NCBI RefSeq assembly: GCF_023195755.1
Contig: NZ_CP096203.1
Coordinates: 2,852,001 to 2,916,000, forward strand
DNA: 64,000 nucleotides
Source: Chryseobacterium nepalense
GTDB taxonomy: Bacteria > Bacteroidota > Bacteroidia > Flavobacteriales > Weeksellaceae
Direction: 5' to 3'
The translations under genes were made by a program, and so were the position numbers. Positions 56,323-64,000 of this stretch are shown here, in pieces. Position 1 is the stretch's first letter; each line of letters begins with the position of its first letter. The notes beneath the pieces are model-generated. The model saw only the letters and a program-made list of their open reading frames with translations, did no database searches and was not told where the DNA came from.

Positions 56323-57198
56323 ATGAAAGCACTTGTGTTTCCCGGGCAGGGTTCTCAGTTCGTAGGAATGGGAAAAGAATTGTATGATTCTAGAAAAGAC
56401 ATCAAAGATCTGATGGAATCTGCCAACGAAATTTTAGGATTCGATATCCTTTCTATCATGTTCAGCGGAACGGATGATGATCTTAAGAAAACCGAAGTTA
56501 CTCAACCCTCAATTTTTATACATTCCGTAGCTGCATTAAAAGCAGTGAACGGTCTTGGAGCAGAAATGGTTGCAGGGCACTCCTTAGGAGAGTTTTCCGC
56601 ATTGGTTGCCAATGGTGTTTTATCTTTTGACGACGGTTTGAAACTGGTTTCTGAAAGAGCAAAAGCCATGCAGGCAGCTTGTGATGCCAATCCGAGTTCT
56701 ATGGCTGCAATCCTTGGCCTTGAAGATGCCAAAGTAGAAGAAATATGTTCCCAGATCAACGGGATCGTTGTGCCTGCCAATTACAATTGTCCCGGACAAT
56801 TGGTGATCTCAGGTGAAACAGCATCCGTTGAAGAAGCATGTGCAAAATTAAAAGAAGCAGGAGCAAAAAGAGCATTATTATTGCCTGTAAACGGAGCTTT
56901 CCACTCTCCTTTGATGCAACCTGCACAAGAAAGGCTTGCCGCTGCGATTGAGCAGACAAAATTCAGAAAAGCCACCATTCCTGTGTATCAGAATATTACT
57001 ACAACAGCAGTTTCTGATCCGGATGAAATTAAGAAAAACCTGATTGCACAGCTTACAGGTCCTGTAAAATGGACGCAGTCGGTTCAGAATATGATTAAAG
57101 ATGGTGCCACTAACTTTGTAGAAGTAGGCCCGGGAAAAACGTTACAGGGACTGATCAAAAAAATAGACAGCACTGTTGATGTTGCGTCTGCAGTCTAA
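56323..57198 (+). CDS. fabD: Malonyl-CoA:ACP transacylase
   Basis: This 291-residue enzyme loads malonate onto ACP for fatty acid synthesis. It has FPGQGSQFVGMGKEL, the nucleophile Ser87 (GHSLGE), Arg in SERAKAMQ, and His194 (GAFHSPLM). The GHMP kinase gene follows after 11 bases. The malonyl-ACP it supplies could also serve the KASIII-ACP module at 3750-5738, but the two are 50 kb apart. Confidence 0.96.
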   Translation: MKALVFPGQGSQFVGMGKELYDSRKDIKDLMESANEILGFDILSIMFSGTDDDLKKTEVTQPSIFIHSVAALKAVNGLGAEMVAGHSLGEFSALVANGVLSFDDGLKLVSERAKAMQAACDANPSSMAAILGLEDAKVEEICSQINGIVVPANYNCPGQLVISGETASVEEACAKLKEAGAKRALLLPVNGAFHSPLMQPAQERLAAAIEQTKFRKATIPVYQNITTTAVSDPDEIKKNLIAQLTGPVKWTQSVQNMIKDGATNFVEVGPGKTLQGLIKKIDSTVDVASAV

Positions 57199-57209
57199 AA
57201 AATACAATC

Positions 57210-58115
57210 ATGGGCGAGATATTTTCACCGGGAAAGCTGATGCTTACTTCAGAATATTTCGCAATGGACGGAGCTCTTGTCTTAGCGGTACCTACCAGGC
57301 TGGGACAAGAGTTTTCTTTTAAAGAAGAAAAAGATGGGAAATGCCTTGTTTTCTGGGAAGCTTACCATCAGAACAAACCTTGGTTAAAAGCGGTCATCGA
57401 TTATAAAAACTGGCAGATCGTGGAAACCAATATTCCCGCAAGTGCTGAATTCATTTTAAAAACATTAAAAAATGTTCAGTTACTTTCTCAAACTAAATTT
57501 AAAAGTAATTTTACCTATTACCTTACAACGAATCTTCAGTTTCCGGCAGACTACGGACTGGGAAGCAGTTCTACTTTAATGAACAACCTTGCCGAATGGG
57601 CGGGTATAAATCCTTTTACCTTAAATACGATAAGTCTTGGCGGAAGCGGTTATGATATTGCCGTGGCAAAAGAGAGATCTGCGGTGCTTTATCAGAATAA
57701 ACCGGAGATAAAATATGAAAAGGTAAATTTCAATCCTTCATTTAAAAATGAGCTTATTTTTATTCATCTGAATCAGAAGCAGGACAGCCGGGAAGGAATC
57801 AATTTATACAAGTCAAAAAATAAGTCACAAAAACTCGTTGATGAATTTTCGGATCTCACAAGAAAAATTTTGTTATGCAAAGAATTGGAAAATTTTTCTG
57901 AACTAATGTTGATTCATGAGCAAAAAATATCGGATTTTCTTGAAATTCCTGCAGTTAAAGGCCGTTTTTTCGCAGATTGTCCTGTTTTTGTTAAAAGTTT
58001 GGGCGCATGGGGCGGAGATTTTGTAATGAGCTCAAAATTTGACGGCTTTAAGGACTATTTTTGGGGAAAAGATTTTAACACTATTTTTGAATGGTCGGAT
58101 ATAATAAGCTTGTAA
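57210..58115 (+). CDS. GHMP family kinase (GYDIA type)
   Basis: This 301-residue small-molecule kinase has SPGKLMLTSEYFAMDGA at the N-terminus, the phosphate-binding loop YGLGSSSTLMN (about 112-122) and the GSGYDIA motif that names a Bacteroidetes subgroup. Relatives are mevalonate and phosphomevalonate kinases, so a role in isoprenoid synthesis is likely but not shown. It is cotranscribed with fabD. The substrate is unresolved. Confidence 0.88.
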   Translation: MGEIFSPGKLMLTSEYFAMDGALVLAVPTRLGQEFSFKEEKDGKCLVFWEAYHQNKPWLKAVIDYKNWQIVETNIPASAEFILKTLKNVQLLSQTKFKSNFTYYLTTNLQFPADYGLGSSSTLMNNLAEWAGINPFTLNTISLGGSGYDIAVAKERSAVLYQNKPEIKYEKVNFNPSFKNELIFIHLNQKQDSREGINLYKSKNKSQKLVDEFSDLTRKILLCKELENFSELMLIHEQKISDFLEIPAVKGRFFADCPVFVKSLGAWGGDFVMSSKFDGFKDYFWGKDFNTIFEWSDIISL

Positions 58116-58199
58116 TCAATAGATTATAAAGTTGTTTTTTTATTTGCCATTCTGACTTATATCATTATATTTAAACCACTTTTAACAATTAATTAATAT

Positions 58200-58207
58200 T
58201 AATTTTG
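58200..58207 (+). promoter_or_regulatory. -7 box upstream of pckA
   Basis: TAATTTTG matches TAnnTTTG, 35 bases upstream of ATG 58243. Confidence 0.5.
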
Positions 58208-58242
58208 TTAAACCCAAAAAAGAAATAGAAAATATAAGTAAA

Positions 58243-59862
58243 ATGAAAAACGCTAAAATCATCCAGGATTTAGAAAAATTAGGGATTAAAGGAAACTATG
58301 AAGTCGTTTACAATCCTTCTTACGAAGAATTGTATCAGGCGGAAGTTTCTCCTGAAAATCAGGGCTTTGAGAAAGCTGAGCTTACGGAATCTGGTGCAGT
58401 ATCAGTAAAAACAGGAATTTTCACAGGTCGTTCACCTAAAGACAGATACATTGTTCAGGATGATGTTACGAGAGATACAATTTTCTGGGACGGTAAAGTA
58501 AACCTGCCAACAACACCGGGAATTTTTCAGTCTTGTAAAGAATTAGTGCTCGATCAGCTTTCAACCTCCAAAAAAATCTATGTGGTGGATGCTTTTTGCG
58601 GAACCAATGCAGATACCAGGTTAAAAGTGAGATTCATTATGGAAGTGGCGTGGCAGGCACATTTCGTTACGAATATGTTTATCCGTCCTTCTCATTATGA
58701 ACTGCAAAATTTCGGAGAACCGGATTTCACGGTAATCAACGGATCGAAAACAACAAACCCGAACTGGGAAGAGCAGGGATTACATTCTGAAAACTTTATC
58801 ATGTTTAACCTTACCGAAAAACTTCAGATCATCGGAGGAACATGGTACGGCGGTGAAATGAAAAAGGGAATGTTTGCCATGATGAATTATTACCTTCCGT
58901 TAAAAGGTATGGCTTCTATGCACTGTTCGGCAAATGTAGGCGAAGAAGGAGATGTTGCCCTTTTCTTCGGGCTTTCCGGAACAGGGAAAACAACCTTATC
59001 TGCAGACCCGAAAAGATATCTTATCGGAGATGATGAACACGGCTGGGACAACAATGGCGTTTTCAACTATGAGGGCGGATGTTATGCAAAAGTGATTGAT
59101 CTTTCTGAAGAAAAAGAACCGGATATTTTTGCGGCTATCAAAAGAGATGCACTTCTTGAAAATGTAGTTGTAAACAACGGTGTTTCAGATTATACGGATA
59201 ATTCTATTACGGAAAATACAAGAGTATCATATCCTATTTACCATATCAATAAGATTGTTTTACCTTCAAAGGCAGGACATGCCAAGAAGATTGTTTACCT
59301 TTCTGCTGATGCTTTCGGAGTATTGCCTCCGGTTTCAGTATTGGATGAAGATCAGGCGCAATACCATTTCCTTTGCGGATATACTTCAAAATTAGCAGGA
59401 ACGGAAAGGGGGATTACAGAACCGGAACCATCTTTCTCACCGGCATTCGGAGAAGCATTCTTAACATTGCACCCTACCATGTATTCCAAAACACTGATTG
59501 GTAAAATGAAAGAGCACGGCGCCAAAGCCTATCTGGTAAATACAGGATGGAACGGAACCGGAAAAAGAATCTCCTTAAAAGATACAAGAGCAATTATTGA
59601 TGCTATTATTGACGGTTCTATTGAAGATGCTCCAAAGACAAGAATTCCGATTATGAACCTGGAAGTACCTACATCATTGCCAAATGTTTCTGAAGGAATC
59701 CTTGATCCGAGGGACACTTACAGCAATGCTGAAGAGTGGGAAGAAAAAGCAAAAGATCTTGCTGCAAAATACATCAAAAACTTTGAACAGTACTGCAATT
59801 CTGAAGAAGCTAAGAAATTAGTCGCTTCAGGACCTCAACTGCAGACACAGACAATTAAATAA
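58243..59862 (+). CDS. pckA: Phosphoenolpyruvate carboxykinase (ATP)
   Basis: This 539-residue enzyme interconverts oxaloacetate and phosphoenolpyruvate with ATP. It has [30 protein letters not shown], the Walker-A-like [15 protein letters not shown] and [13 protein letters not shown]. Length is normal. It stands alone between its own promoter and terminator. It supports gluconeogenesis, which fits growth on amino acids and peptides imported by the SusCD systems. Confidence 0.97.
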   Translation: MKNAKIIQDLEKLGIKGNYEVVYNPSYEELYQAEVSPENQGFEKAELTESGAVSVKTGIFTGRSPKDRYIVQDDVTRDTIFWDGKVNLPTTPGIFQSCKELVLDQLSTSKKIYVVDAFCGTNADTRLKVRFIMEVAWQAHFVTNMFIRPSHYELQNFGEPDFTVINGSKTTNPNWEEQGLHSENFIMFNLTEKLQIIGGTWYGGEMKKGMFAMMNYYLPLKGMASMHCSANVGEEGDVALFFGLSGTGKTTLSADPKRYLIGDDEHGWDNNGVFNYEGGCYAKVIDLSEEKEPDIFAAIKRDALLENVVVNNGVSDYTDNSITENTRVSYPIYHINKIVLPSKAGHAKKIVYLSADAFGVLPPVSVLDEDQAQYHFLCGYTSKLAGTERGITEPEPSFSPAFGEAFLTLHPTMYSKTLIGKMKEHGAKAYLVNTGWNGTGKRISLKDTRAIIDAIIDGSIEDAPKTRIPIMNLEVPTSLPNVSEGILDPRDTYSNAEEWEEKAKDLAAKYIKNFEQYCNSEEAKKLVASGPQLQTQTIK

Positions 59863-59868
59863 ATGTGA

Positions 59869-59896
59869 AATCCTCATCAAACGATGAGGATTTTTT
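59869..59896 (+). terminator. Terminator after pckA
   Basis: AATCCTCATC pairs with GATGAGGATT around an AAAC loop, then T6. Confidence 0.9.
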
Positions 59897-59959
59897 ATTT
59901 GTAAATGCTTCGGAGTTAAAACTTCTATTAAATAGAACATTTAGTATTAGAGTCTGTCA

Positions 59960-59977
59960 TGCTGAGCCTGTAGAAGC
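59960..59977. repeat. Short dispersed repeat, copy 1
   Basis: ATGCTGAGCCTGTAGAAG matches 63661-63678 at 17 of 18 bases. Confidence 0.55.
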
Positions 59978-59994
59978 ATCTTTATTTTTTTAAA

Positions 59995-60402
59995 TCATTT
60001 TAAACTTAAAATTGCCAGCCTATATCCGTCCATCCCGAATCCTGACAGCACCGCATCGGTATTTGCCGCCGTTACAGATTTTTGCCGGAATTCTTCCCTT
60101 TTATAAATATTACTGATGTGGACCTCCACTTTAGGCTTCTGAATATTTTTTAAACAATCCGCAATCGCATAAGAATAGTGGGTAAAAGCTCCGGGATTAA
60201 TCACCAATGCGTCAAAATCATCTTCCTGAAGCCTGTTGATAATTTCTCCTTCAATATTTGATTGATAATATTGGATCTCACAAGATGGAAATTCAGATCT
60301 TAGATTACCCAGATAATCTTCCATAGATATATTCCCGTAAATTTCAGGTTCTCTTGTGCCTAATAAATTGAGATTAGGACCATTGACAATTAAAACTTTC
60401 AT
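59995..60402 (-). CDS. aroQ: Type II 3-dehydroquinate dehydratase
   Basis: This 135-residue enzyme of the shikimate pathway has the N-terminal VLIVNGPNLNLLGTREPEIYG (Tyr and Arg of the active-site loop), NPGAFTHYSYAIADCL, VEVHISNIYKREEFR (His) and GYRLAIL. Length is normal for the type II dodecamer family. It is convergent with pckA. Confidence 0.96.
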   Translation of the reverse strand: MKVLIVNGPNLNLLGTREPEIYGNISMEDYLGNLRSEFPSCEIQYYQSNIEGEIINRLQEDDFDALVINPGAFTHYSYAIADCLKNIQKPKVEVHISNIYKREEFRQKSVTAANTDAVLSGFGMDGYRLAILSLK

Positions 60403-60524
60403 ACGATAAATTTAATGGTTTTTACTATATGGTGTAGTAGCCTGCATAATTTTTTAACGAAATATCTAACACAATTTCCGGGGAAAGTCCTGCAAAACAA
60501 TCGGGTTATCTATTTTAAAACGAT

Positions 60525-60532
60525 TAACTTTG
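60525..60532 (+). promoter_or_regulatory. -7 box upstream of the Fur-family gene
   Basis: TAACTTTG matches TAnnTTTG, 47 bases upstream of ATG 60580. Confidence 0.5.
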
Positions 60533-60579
60533 AAAATCAATTCTGTAAAATGCCAATCTGTTACAGGCTATAATAACAA

Positions 60580-61011
60580 ATGATACAGCATATGAAAAAA
60601 GATATCGAAAACAAATTAATAGACAAAAACACAAAGCCCACCAGCATGAGAATATTGGTGTATGACTTTCTGAGTTCTCAGGAAGCTGCTTTATCATTAT
60701 CTGAAATCGAAAATCATTTTGAAACTGCAGACCGGACCACTATTTACAGAACGTTAAAAACATTTGAAGAAAAGGGAATTGTTCACGGTATTCAGGAAAA
60801 CACAACAACCAAATATAAACTCTGCCACGACGGATGTAACGAAAATACACACAAAGACTGGCATCTTCACTTCTACTGTAAAATCTGTAAACAGACCACC
60901 TGCAAAGAAGATATTTCTTTTCCGGAAAATCTTCAAACCAATTTCAGGATCGATGAAATAAGGCTGTTTGCCAAAGGAATCTGTGAGAGCTGTATGGAAA
61001 GTTTGCAATAG
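60580..61011 (+). CDS. Fur-family transcriptional regulator
   Basis: This 143-residue metal-dependent repressor has a winged-helix N-domain (ADRTTIYRTLKTFEEKGIV) and a C-domain with the metal-site motif HLHFYCKICKQTTC and a final CESC, which make up the structural zinc cysteines. A second in-frame ATG at 60592 is possible. The gene lies 46 bases upstream of the metal ATPase. A palindrome overlapping its last codons is a candidate binding site. Whether it senses zinc, iron or another metal is not clear. Confidence 0.9.
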   Translation: MIQHMKKDIENKLIDKNTKPTSMRILVYDFLSSQEAALSLSEIENHFETADRTTIYRTLKTFEEKGIVHGIQENTTTKYKLCHDGCNENTHKDWHLHFYCKICKQTTCKEDISFPENLQTNFRIDEIRLFAKGICESCMESLQ

Positions 61012-61018
61012 TGTTGCA
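61004..61018. promoter_or_regulatory. Candidate Fur/Zur-type operator at the ATPase promoter
   Basis: TGCAA-TAGTG-TTGCA is a perfect inverted repeat. It lies 13 bases upstream of the -7 box at 61032-61039, where a bound repressor would block RNA polymerase. Confidence 0.5.
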
Positions 61019-61031
61019 CGCATTTTGTCTG

Positions 61032-61039
61032 TACATTTG
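61032..61039 (+). promoter_or_regulatory. -7 box of the metal ATPase gene
   Basis: TACATTTG matches TAnnTTTG, 18 bases upstream of ATG 61058. Confidence 0.55.
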
Positions 61040-61057
61040 AAATAAAATTAAAGAATT

Positions 61058-63016
61058 ATGGAAGAATGCTGCAGTACAAAACCAAAACCGAAACATACAC
61101 ATGATCACGAAGGACATGATCACAATCACGAACATTCTCATGATACAGGAAATAAGACTGTATTTCAGATGTTTCTTCCTGCAATTGTTTCTTTTATATT
61201 ATTATTGATAGGAATTGCTTTAGATCATATTATCAAACCACAATGGTTTACAGGGATCATTCGTTTTATATGGTATTTGGCGGCCTATATACCGGTAGGA
61301 CTTCCTGTTTTAAAAGAGGCTTTTGAAAGTATTAAAAACGGTGATGTCTTTTCAGAATTTTTCCTGATGGGAATTGCAACGGTAGGAGCCTTCTCGATAG
61401 GAGAATATCCGGAAGGAGTAGCGGTAATGCTTTTCTATTCGGTTGGTGAAGTCTTTCAGGGGATGGCGGTAACAAGAGCCCGGACAAATATTAAACTGCT
61501 GCTTGATCAAAGACCTGATGAAGTGACGATTTTAAAAGATGGAAAGGCGGAGACTGTGAAAGCAGAAAAAGTCAATATAGGAGAAATCATTCAGTTAAAA
61601 TCAGGAGAAAAATTGGGATTAGATGGCGAACTGCTCTCTGAAACGGCTTCATTCAATACGGCTGCTTTAACGGGAGAAAGCAAACCCGATACAAAAATGA
61701 AAGGGGATTCTGTATGGGCAGGAATGATTAATTTGAACACCGTAAGCCAGATAAAGGTAACCGCCGCTTATCAAGACAGCAAGCTGAGTAAAATACTTGA
61801 ACTGGTGCAAAACGCAACAGCTCAAAAAGCTCCGACAGAATTATTCATCAGGAAATTTGCTAAAATTTATACCCCGATTGTGGTCTTTCTTGCTATAGGA
61901 ATTACTTTTCTTCCCTACTTTTTTGTTGAAGGTTATCAATTCAGGGACTGGCTTTATCGGGCATTGGTCTTTCTGGTAATTTCCTGTCCGTGTGCCCTGG
62001 TGATTTCTATTCCTTTGGGCTATTTCGGAGGAATTGGTGCCGGAAGCAGAAACGGAATTTTATTCAAAGGAAGTAATTTTTTAGATGTTTTGGCCAATAT
62101 TCAGCATGTGGTAATGGATAAAACCGGAACGTTAACAGAAGGTGTTTTTAAAGTTCAGGAAATTCAATTTAATAATGATTTTAATAAAGATGAAATTTTA
62201 AAGCTCATTAATGCGTTGGAAAGCAAAAGTTCACATCCTGTGGCAACTGCTATTCATGAATATGTGGGAGAAATAGACCATTCCATTCCGCTGGAAAATA
62301 TTGAGGAAATTGCAGGGCGCGGCCTGAAAGCCAACATTAATGATAAAGAACTGTTGGTTGGAAACCTCAAACTGATGGATCAGTTCAATATTAAATACAA
62401 TATCGATTCTGAAAATATAGTGTATACACTGATAGCGGTTGCTTACGATAAAAAATTTGTGGGTTATCTCACCATTGCCGATACCGTTAAACAAGATGCA
62501 CAATCGGCTATCAACCGGTTAAAGGCATTAAACGTAAAAATAACGATGCTCAGCGGAGATAAAGTTTCTGTTGTAAAACATGTTGCCGCCCAATTGGGAA
62601 TTCCGAACGCTTATGGCGATCTTCTTCCGGAAGATAAGGTTAATAAAGTAAAAGAGATAAAAGCAGGAAAGGAATCCGTTGCCTTTGTTGGTGATGGGGT
62701 GAATGATGCGCCTGTTGTGGCACTCAGTGATGTTGGGATCGCTATGGGCGGACTGGGAAGTGATGCTACAATCGAAACAGCCGATGTTGTTATCCAGGAT
62801 GATATGCCGGGTAAAATACCAATGGCGATCAACATCGGGAAACAGACCAGAAAAATTGTCTGGCAGAATATTACGTTGGCTTTTACTATTAAAGCAGCTG
62901 TCCTTATTCTGGGTGCGGGAGGTCTGGCAACGATGTGGGAAGCGGTTTTTGCAGATGTAGGCGTTGCGTTACTGGCTATTCTGAATGCCGTGAGAATACA
63001 GCGAATGATCTTTTAG
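61058..63016 (+). CDS. P1B-type heavy-metal translocating ATPase (ZntA-like)
   Basis: This 652-residue membrane ATPase has a Cys/His-rich N-terminus (ECCSTKPKPKHTHDHEGHDH) in place of a full heavy-metal-associated domain. Then come transmembrane segments, the TGES loop, CPC (Cys310, Cys312) in the ion path, the phosphorylated Asp354 (DKTGTLTEG) and GDGVNDAPV. Lys in TFTIK-like LAFTIKAA and Asp in FADVGVALLAILNA fit the P1B-2 (Zn/Cd/Pb) subgroup. Export is the usual direction, but a Fur-type site at its promoter leaves uptake open. Confidence 0.93.
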   Translation: MEECCSTKPKPKHTHDHEGHDHNHEHSHDTGNKTVFQMFLPAIVSFILLLIGIALDHIIKPQWFTGIIRFIWYLAAYIPVGLPVLKEAFESIKNGDVFSEFFLMGIATVGAFSIGEYPEGVAVMLFYSVGEVFQGMAVTRARTNIKLLLDQRPDEVTILKDGKAETVKAEKVNIGEIIQLKSGEKLGLDGELLSETASFNTAALTGESKPDTKMKGDSVWAGMINLNTVSQIKVTAAYQDSKLSKILELVQNATAQKAPTELFIRKFAKIYTPIVVFLAIGITFLPYFFVEGYQFRDWLYRALVFLVISCPCALVISIPLGYFGGIGAGSRNGILFKGSNFLDVLANIQHVVMDKTGTLTEGVFKVQEIQFNNDFNKDEILKLINALESKSSHPVATAIHEYVGEIDHSIPLENIEEIAGRGLKANINDKELLVGNLKLMDQFNIKYNIDSENIVYTLIAVAYDKKFVGYLTIADTVKQDAQSAINRLKALNVKITMLSGDKVSVVKHVAAQLGIPNAYGDLLPEDKVNKVKEIKAGKESVAFVGDGVNDAPVVALSDVGIAMGGLGSDATIETADVVIQDDMPGKIPMAINIGKQTRKIVWQNITLAFTIKAAVLILGAGGLATMWEAVFADVGVALLAILNAVRIQRMIF

Positions 63017-63107
63017 ATTAAAATATATTTGAATAGGTAAAACTATTATAGAGCCTTTTTTAATAACCCGAAAAGTTAAAGCATGGGTGCAAAAAGTTTT
63101 CTGGTAA

Positions 63108-63148
63108 TTCCGGAAAGTTTTCCGCAAGGTGCAGCGGGTTGTCCGGAA
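63108..63148. repeat. Diverged inverse copy of the 42-base repeat
   Basis: TTCCGGAAAG...GTCCGGAA over 41 bases aligns with the reverse complement of the third unit of the array at 32087-32212, with roughly three quarters identity. A weaker partial copy lies just before it. Confidence 0.6.
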
Positions 63149-63196
63149 ATATCAATGATTTTCATCATAATTGCCCTATAAGAAAACTTTCAGTAG

Positions 63197-63204
63197 TATA
63201 TTTG
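63197..63204 (+). promoter_or_regulatory. -7 box of the small Cys-motif gene
   Basis: TATATTTG matches TAnnTTTG. Its position rules out the upstream start at 63171. Confidence 0.6.
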
Positions 63205-63221
63205 TGGTAATAAAAAGAAAG

Positions 63222-63584
63222 TTGAGGTTTTTTATTTCCATATTAATCATATGTACTATTGCATTACGTCCGGTTCTGCCATTGATCAATTATGCGGTTA
63301 ACTATGAATATATCGTAAAGAATCTCTGCGAAAACAGAAGCATTCCTCAATCTACCTGTAAAGGGAAATGTTATGTTGCCAAAGAACTCGCAAAAACAGA
63401 AAAACAGTCAAATACCAATCAGACGGTAAAAATTTCAGGAATTGATGTTTTTATATCCCATGAAATTCTTTCTTTTTCGGATAACAGTCAGTTTGATGTT
63501 TTAAACAAAAAATCAGAATCGGATTACTTCAATTTCCGTACTTCAGAATATTTTTCCAGAATATTCCATCCACCATTAGCTTAA
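63222..63584 (+). CDS. Small membrane-anchored or secreted protein with a C-x8-C-x3-C motif
   Basis: A protein of about 120 residues starts at TTG 63222, the first plausible start after the promoter. It opens with a hydrophobic segment (FFISILIICTIALRPVLPL) and then LCENRSIPQSTCKGKCYVAKEL, given here as Cys-x8-Cys-x3-Cys. I recall similar small proteins in Flavobacteriia, often near metal-transport genes, but know no function. Its place after the metal ATPase suggests metal handling in the periplasm. The start is uncertain. Confidence 0.65.
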   Translation: MRFFISILIICTIALRPVLPLINYAVNYEYIVKNLCENRSIPQSTCKGKCYVAKELAKTEKQSNTNQTVKISGIDVFISHEILSFSDNSQFDVLNKKSESDYFNFRTSEYFSRIFHPPLA

Positions 63585-63660
63585 AATTATTTTCAGCTAA
63601 TCTTTAGTTGAATTGATACTAAAAATAAAGTATAGCTATCACTTGCTGAGTGCTTAGTTT

Positions 63661-63678
63661 ATGCTGAGCCTGTCGAAG
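63661..63678. repeat. Short dispersed repeat, copy 2
   Basis: ATGCTGAGCCTGTCGAAG, one mismatch from 59960-59977. Confidence 0.55.
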
Positions 63679-63682
63679 TACC

Positions 63683-63750
63683 CTTGCGAACCCGTAAACA
63701 TTAAGTTTACAAAAAACTTGCGAACTTAAAAACAGTAAGTTTATAAAAAA
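63683..63750. repeat. 34-base tandem duplication
   Basis: Units 63683-63716 and 63717-63750 both begin CTTGCGAAC and share AGTAAGTTTA-type ends, with several differences. Confidence 0.7.
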
Positions 63751-63872
63751 ATCTTTGTGATCTTTGCGTTAGAAGACATTATGATTAATTAAGGATAAGC
63801 AAGGAATTCATTAGTAAGTCTAGTTTAAAAATCGATCCATTCAAATCATTATTACTTTCAATTTAAATAAAA

Positions 63873-64000
63873 ATGAAATCAAAAGTTATTTTAACAGCAT
63901 TATTGTCTGTTTCATTAATGGCATGTGCCCAGGAAACGCCTAAAGTAAAACATAAAAAGGCAAAAACAGCAGTAAAATCCGATGCAAAACCGGTGAAATT
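63873..64000 (+). CDS. Lipoprotein, N-terminus only (cut by the window edge)
   Basis: The frame starts at ATG 63873 and stays open to the window end. It has a lipoprotein signal ending SLMAC and then a Lys/Ala-rich segment (KHKKAKTAVKSDAKPVK). The rest lies outside the window, so the function cannot be told. Confidence 0.75.
   Translation, partial: MKSKVILTALLSVSLMACAQETPKVKHKKAKTAVKSDAKPVK

Larger units (their letters stand above)
63585..63872. other. Intergenic region rich in repeats
   Basis: It contains the short repeat at 63661-63678, a 34-base tandem pair and a TTTGTGATCTTTGCG-type block near 63755-63770. No gene is visible. Confidence 0.6.

Noticed and set aside
63171..63221. Upstream start for the small Cys-motif protein
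   Set aside because: The promoter -7 box at 63197-63204 lies inside the extension, so it would not be transcribed.

Overview
The window reads as a chromosomal segment from a Bacteroidota bacterium of the Flavobacteriia, most like Chryseobacterium or a close Weeksellaceae relative. The evidence is the SusC/SusD pairs, a type IX secretion (T9SS) sorting tail on a subtilase, bacillithiol synthesis (BshC), a GYDIA-type GHMP kinase, low GC, and many promoters with the Bacteroidetes -7 box TAnnTTTG. I see no tRNA, rRNA, CRISPR array, transposase or phage gene.

Positions 1-26043 are a large surface-polysaccharide (O-antigen type) locus. The main unit runs on the minus strand from 26043 to 9511. It starts with ugd, rfbB and rfbA, continues with an ABC exporter (Wzm/Wzt type) and a GT4 glycosyltransferase, then an epimerase / ATP-grasp / HAD / NeuD-like / WecE block. 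It ends with a hexapeptide acetyltransferase, a WbsX-like protein, two GT2 enzymes, a short epimerase and a third GT2. The nucleotide-sugar genes present suggest dTDP-glucose to dTDP-4-keto-6-deoxyglucose to dTDP-Fuc4N (RfbA, RfbB, WecE; rfbC and rfbD are absent) plus UDP-glucuronate. The left part (1-9458) has two more minus-strand operons of GT4, GT2 and hexapeptide acyltransferase genes, a plus-strand acyltransferase-3, and a plus-strand module of KASIII, acyl carrier protein and SDR reductase. That module may build a short hydroxyacyl group for an amino sugar of the glycan. At the left edge is a phosphoethanolamine-transferase-like gene with a one-base frameshift.

Positions 26141-31117 hold the conserved rimP-nusA-infB operon with a good promoter, a terminator-like hairpin in its leader and a strong terminator. 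Positions 31118-36485 are accessory: a DUF6261-type gene, repeat elements, a lipoprotein with a JAMM-like motif, a DUF6705-like lipoprotein and a duplicated fragment of its 3' end.

Positions 36486-50673 contain two copies of one module: a minus-strand S8 protease facing away from a plus-strand SusC/SusD pair. In the second copy the protease is a pseudogene with several frameshifts and Thr in place of the catalytic Ser. Both susC genes share nearly the same promoter and a palindrome over the start codon. This looks like a protein or peptide uptake system that was duplicated.

Positions 50690-59896 are housekeeping and envelope genes: a putative porin, bshC, a LysM protein with a periplasmic-binding fold, fabD, a GHMP kinase and pckA. 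Then come aroQ on the minus strand and a metal-homeostasis group: a Fur-family regulator, a P1B-type metal ATPase with a candidate operator, and a small Cys-motif membrane protein. A lipoprotein gene is cut by the right edge.
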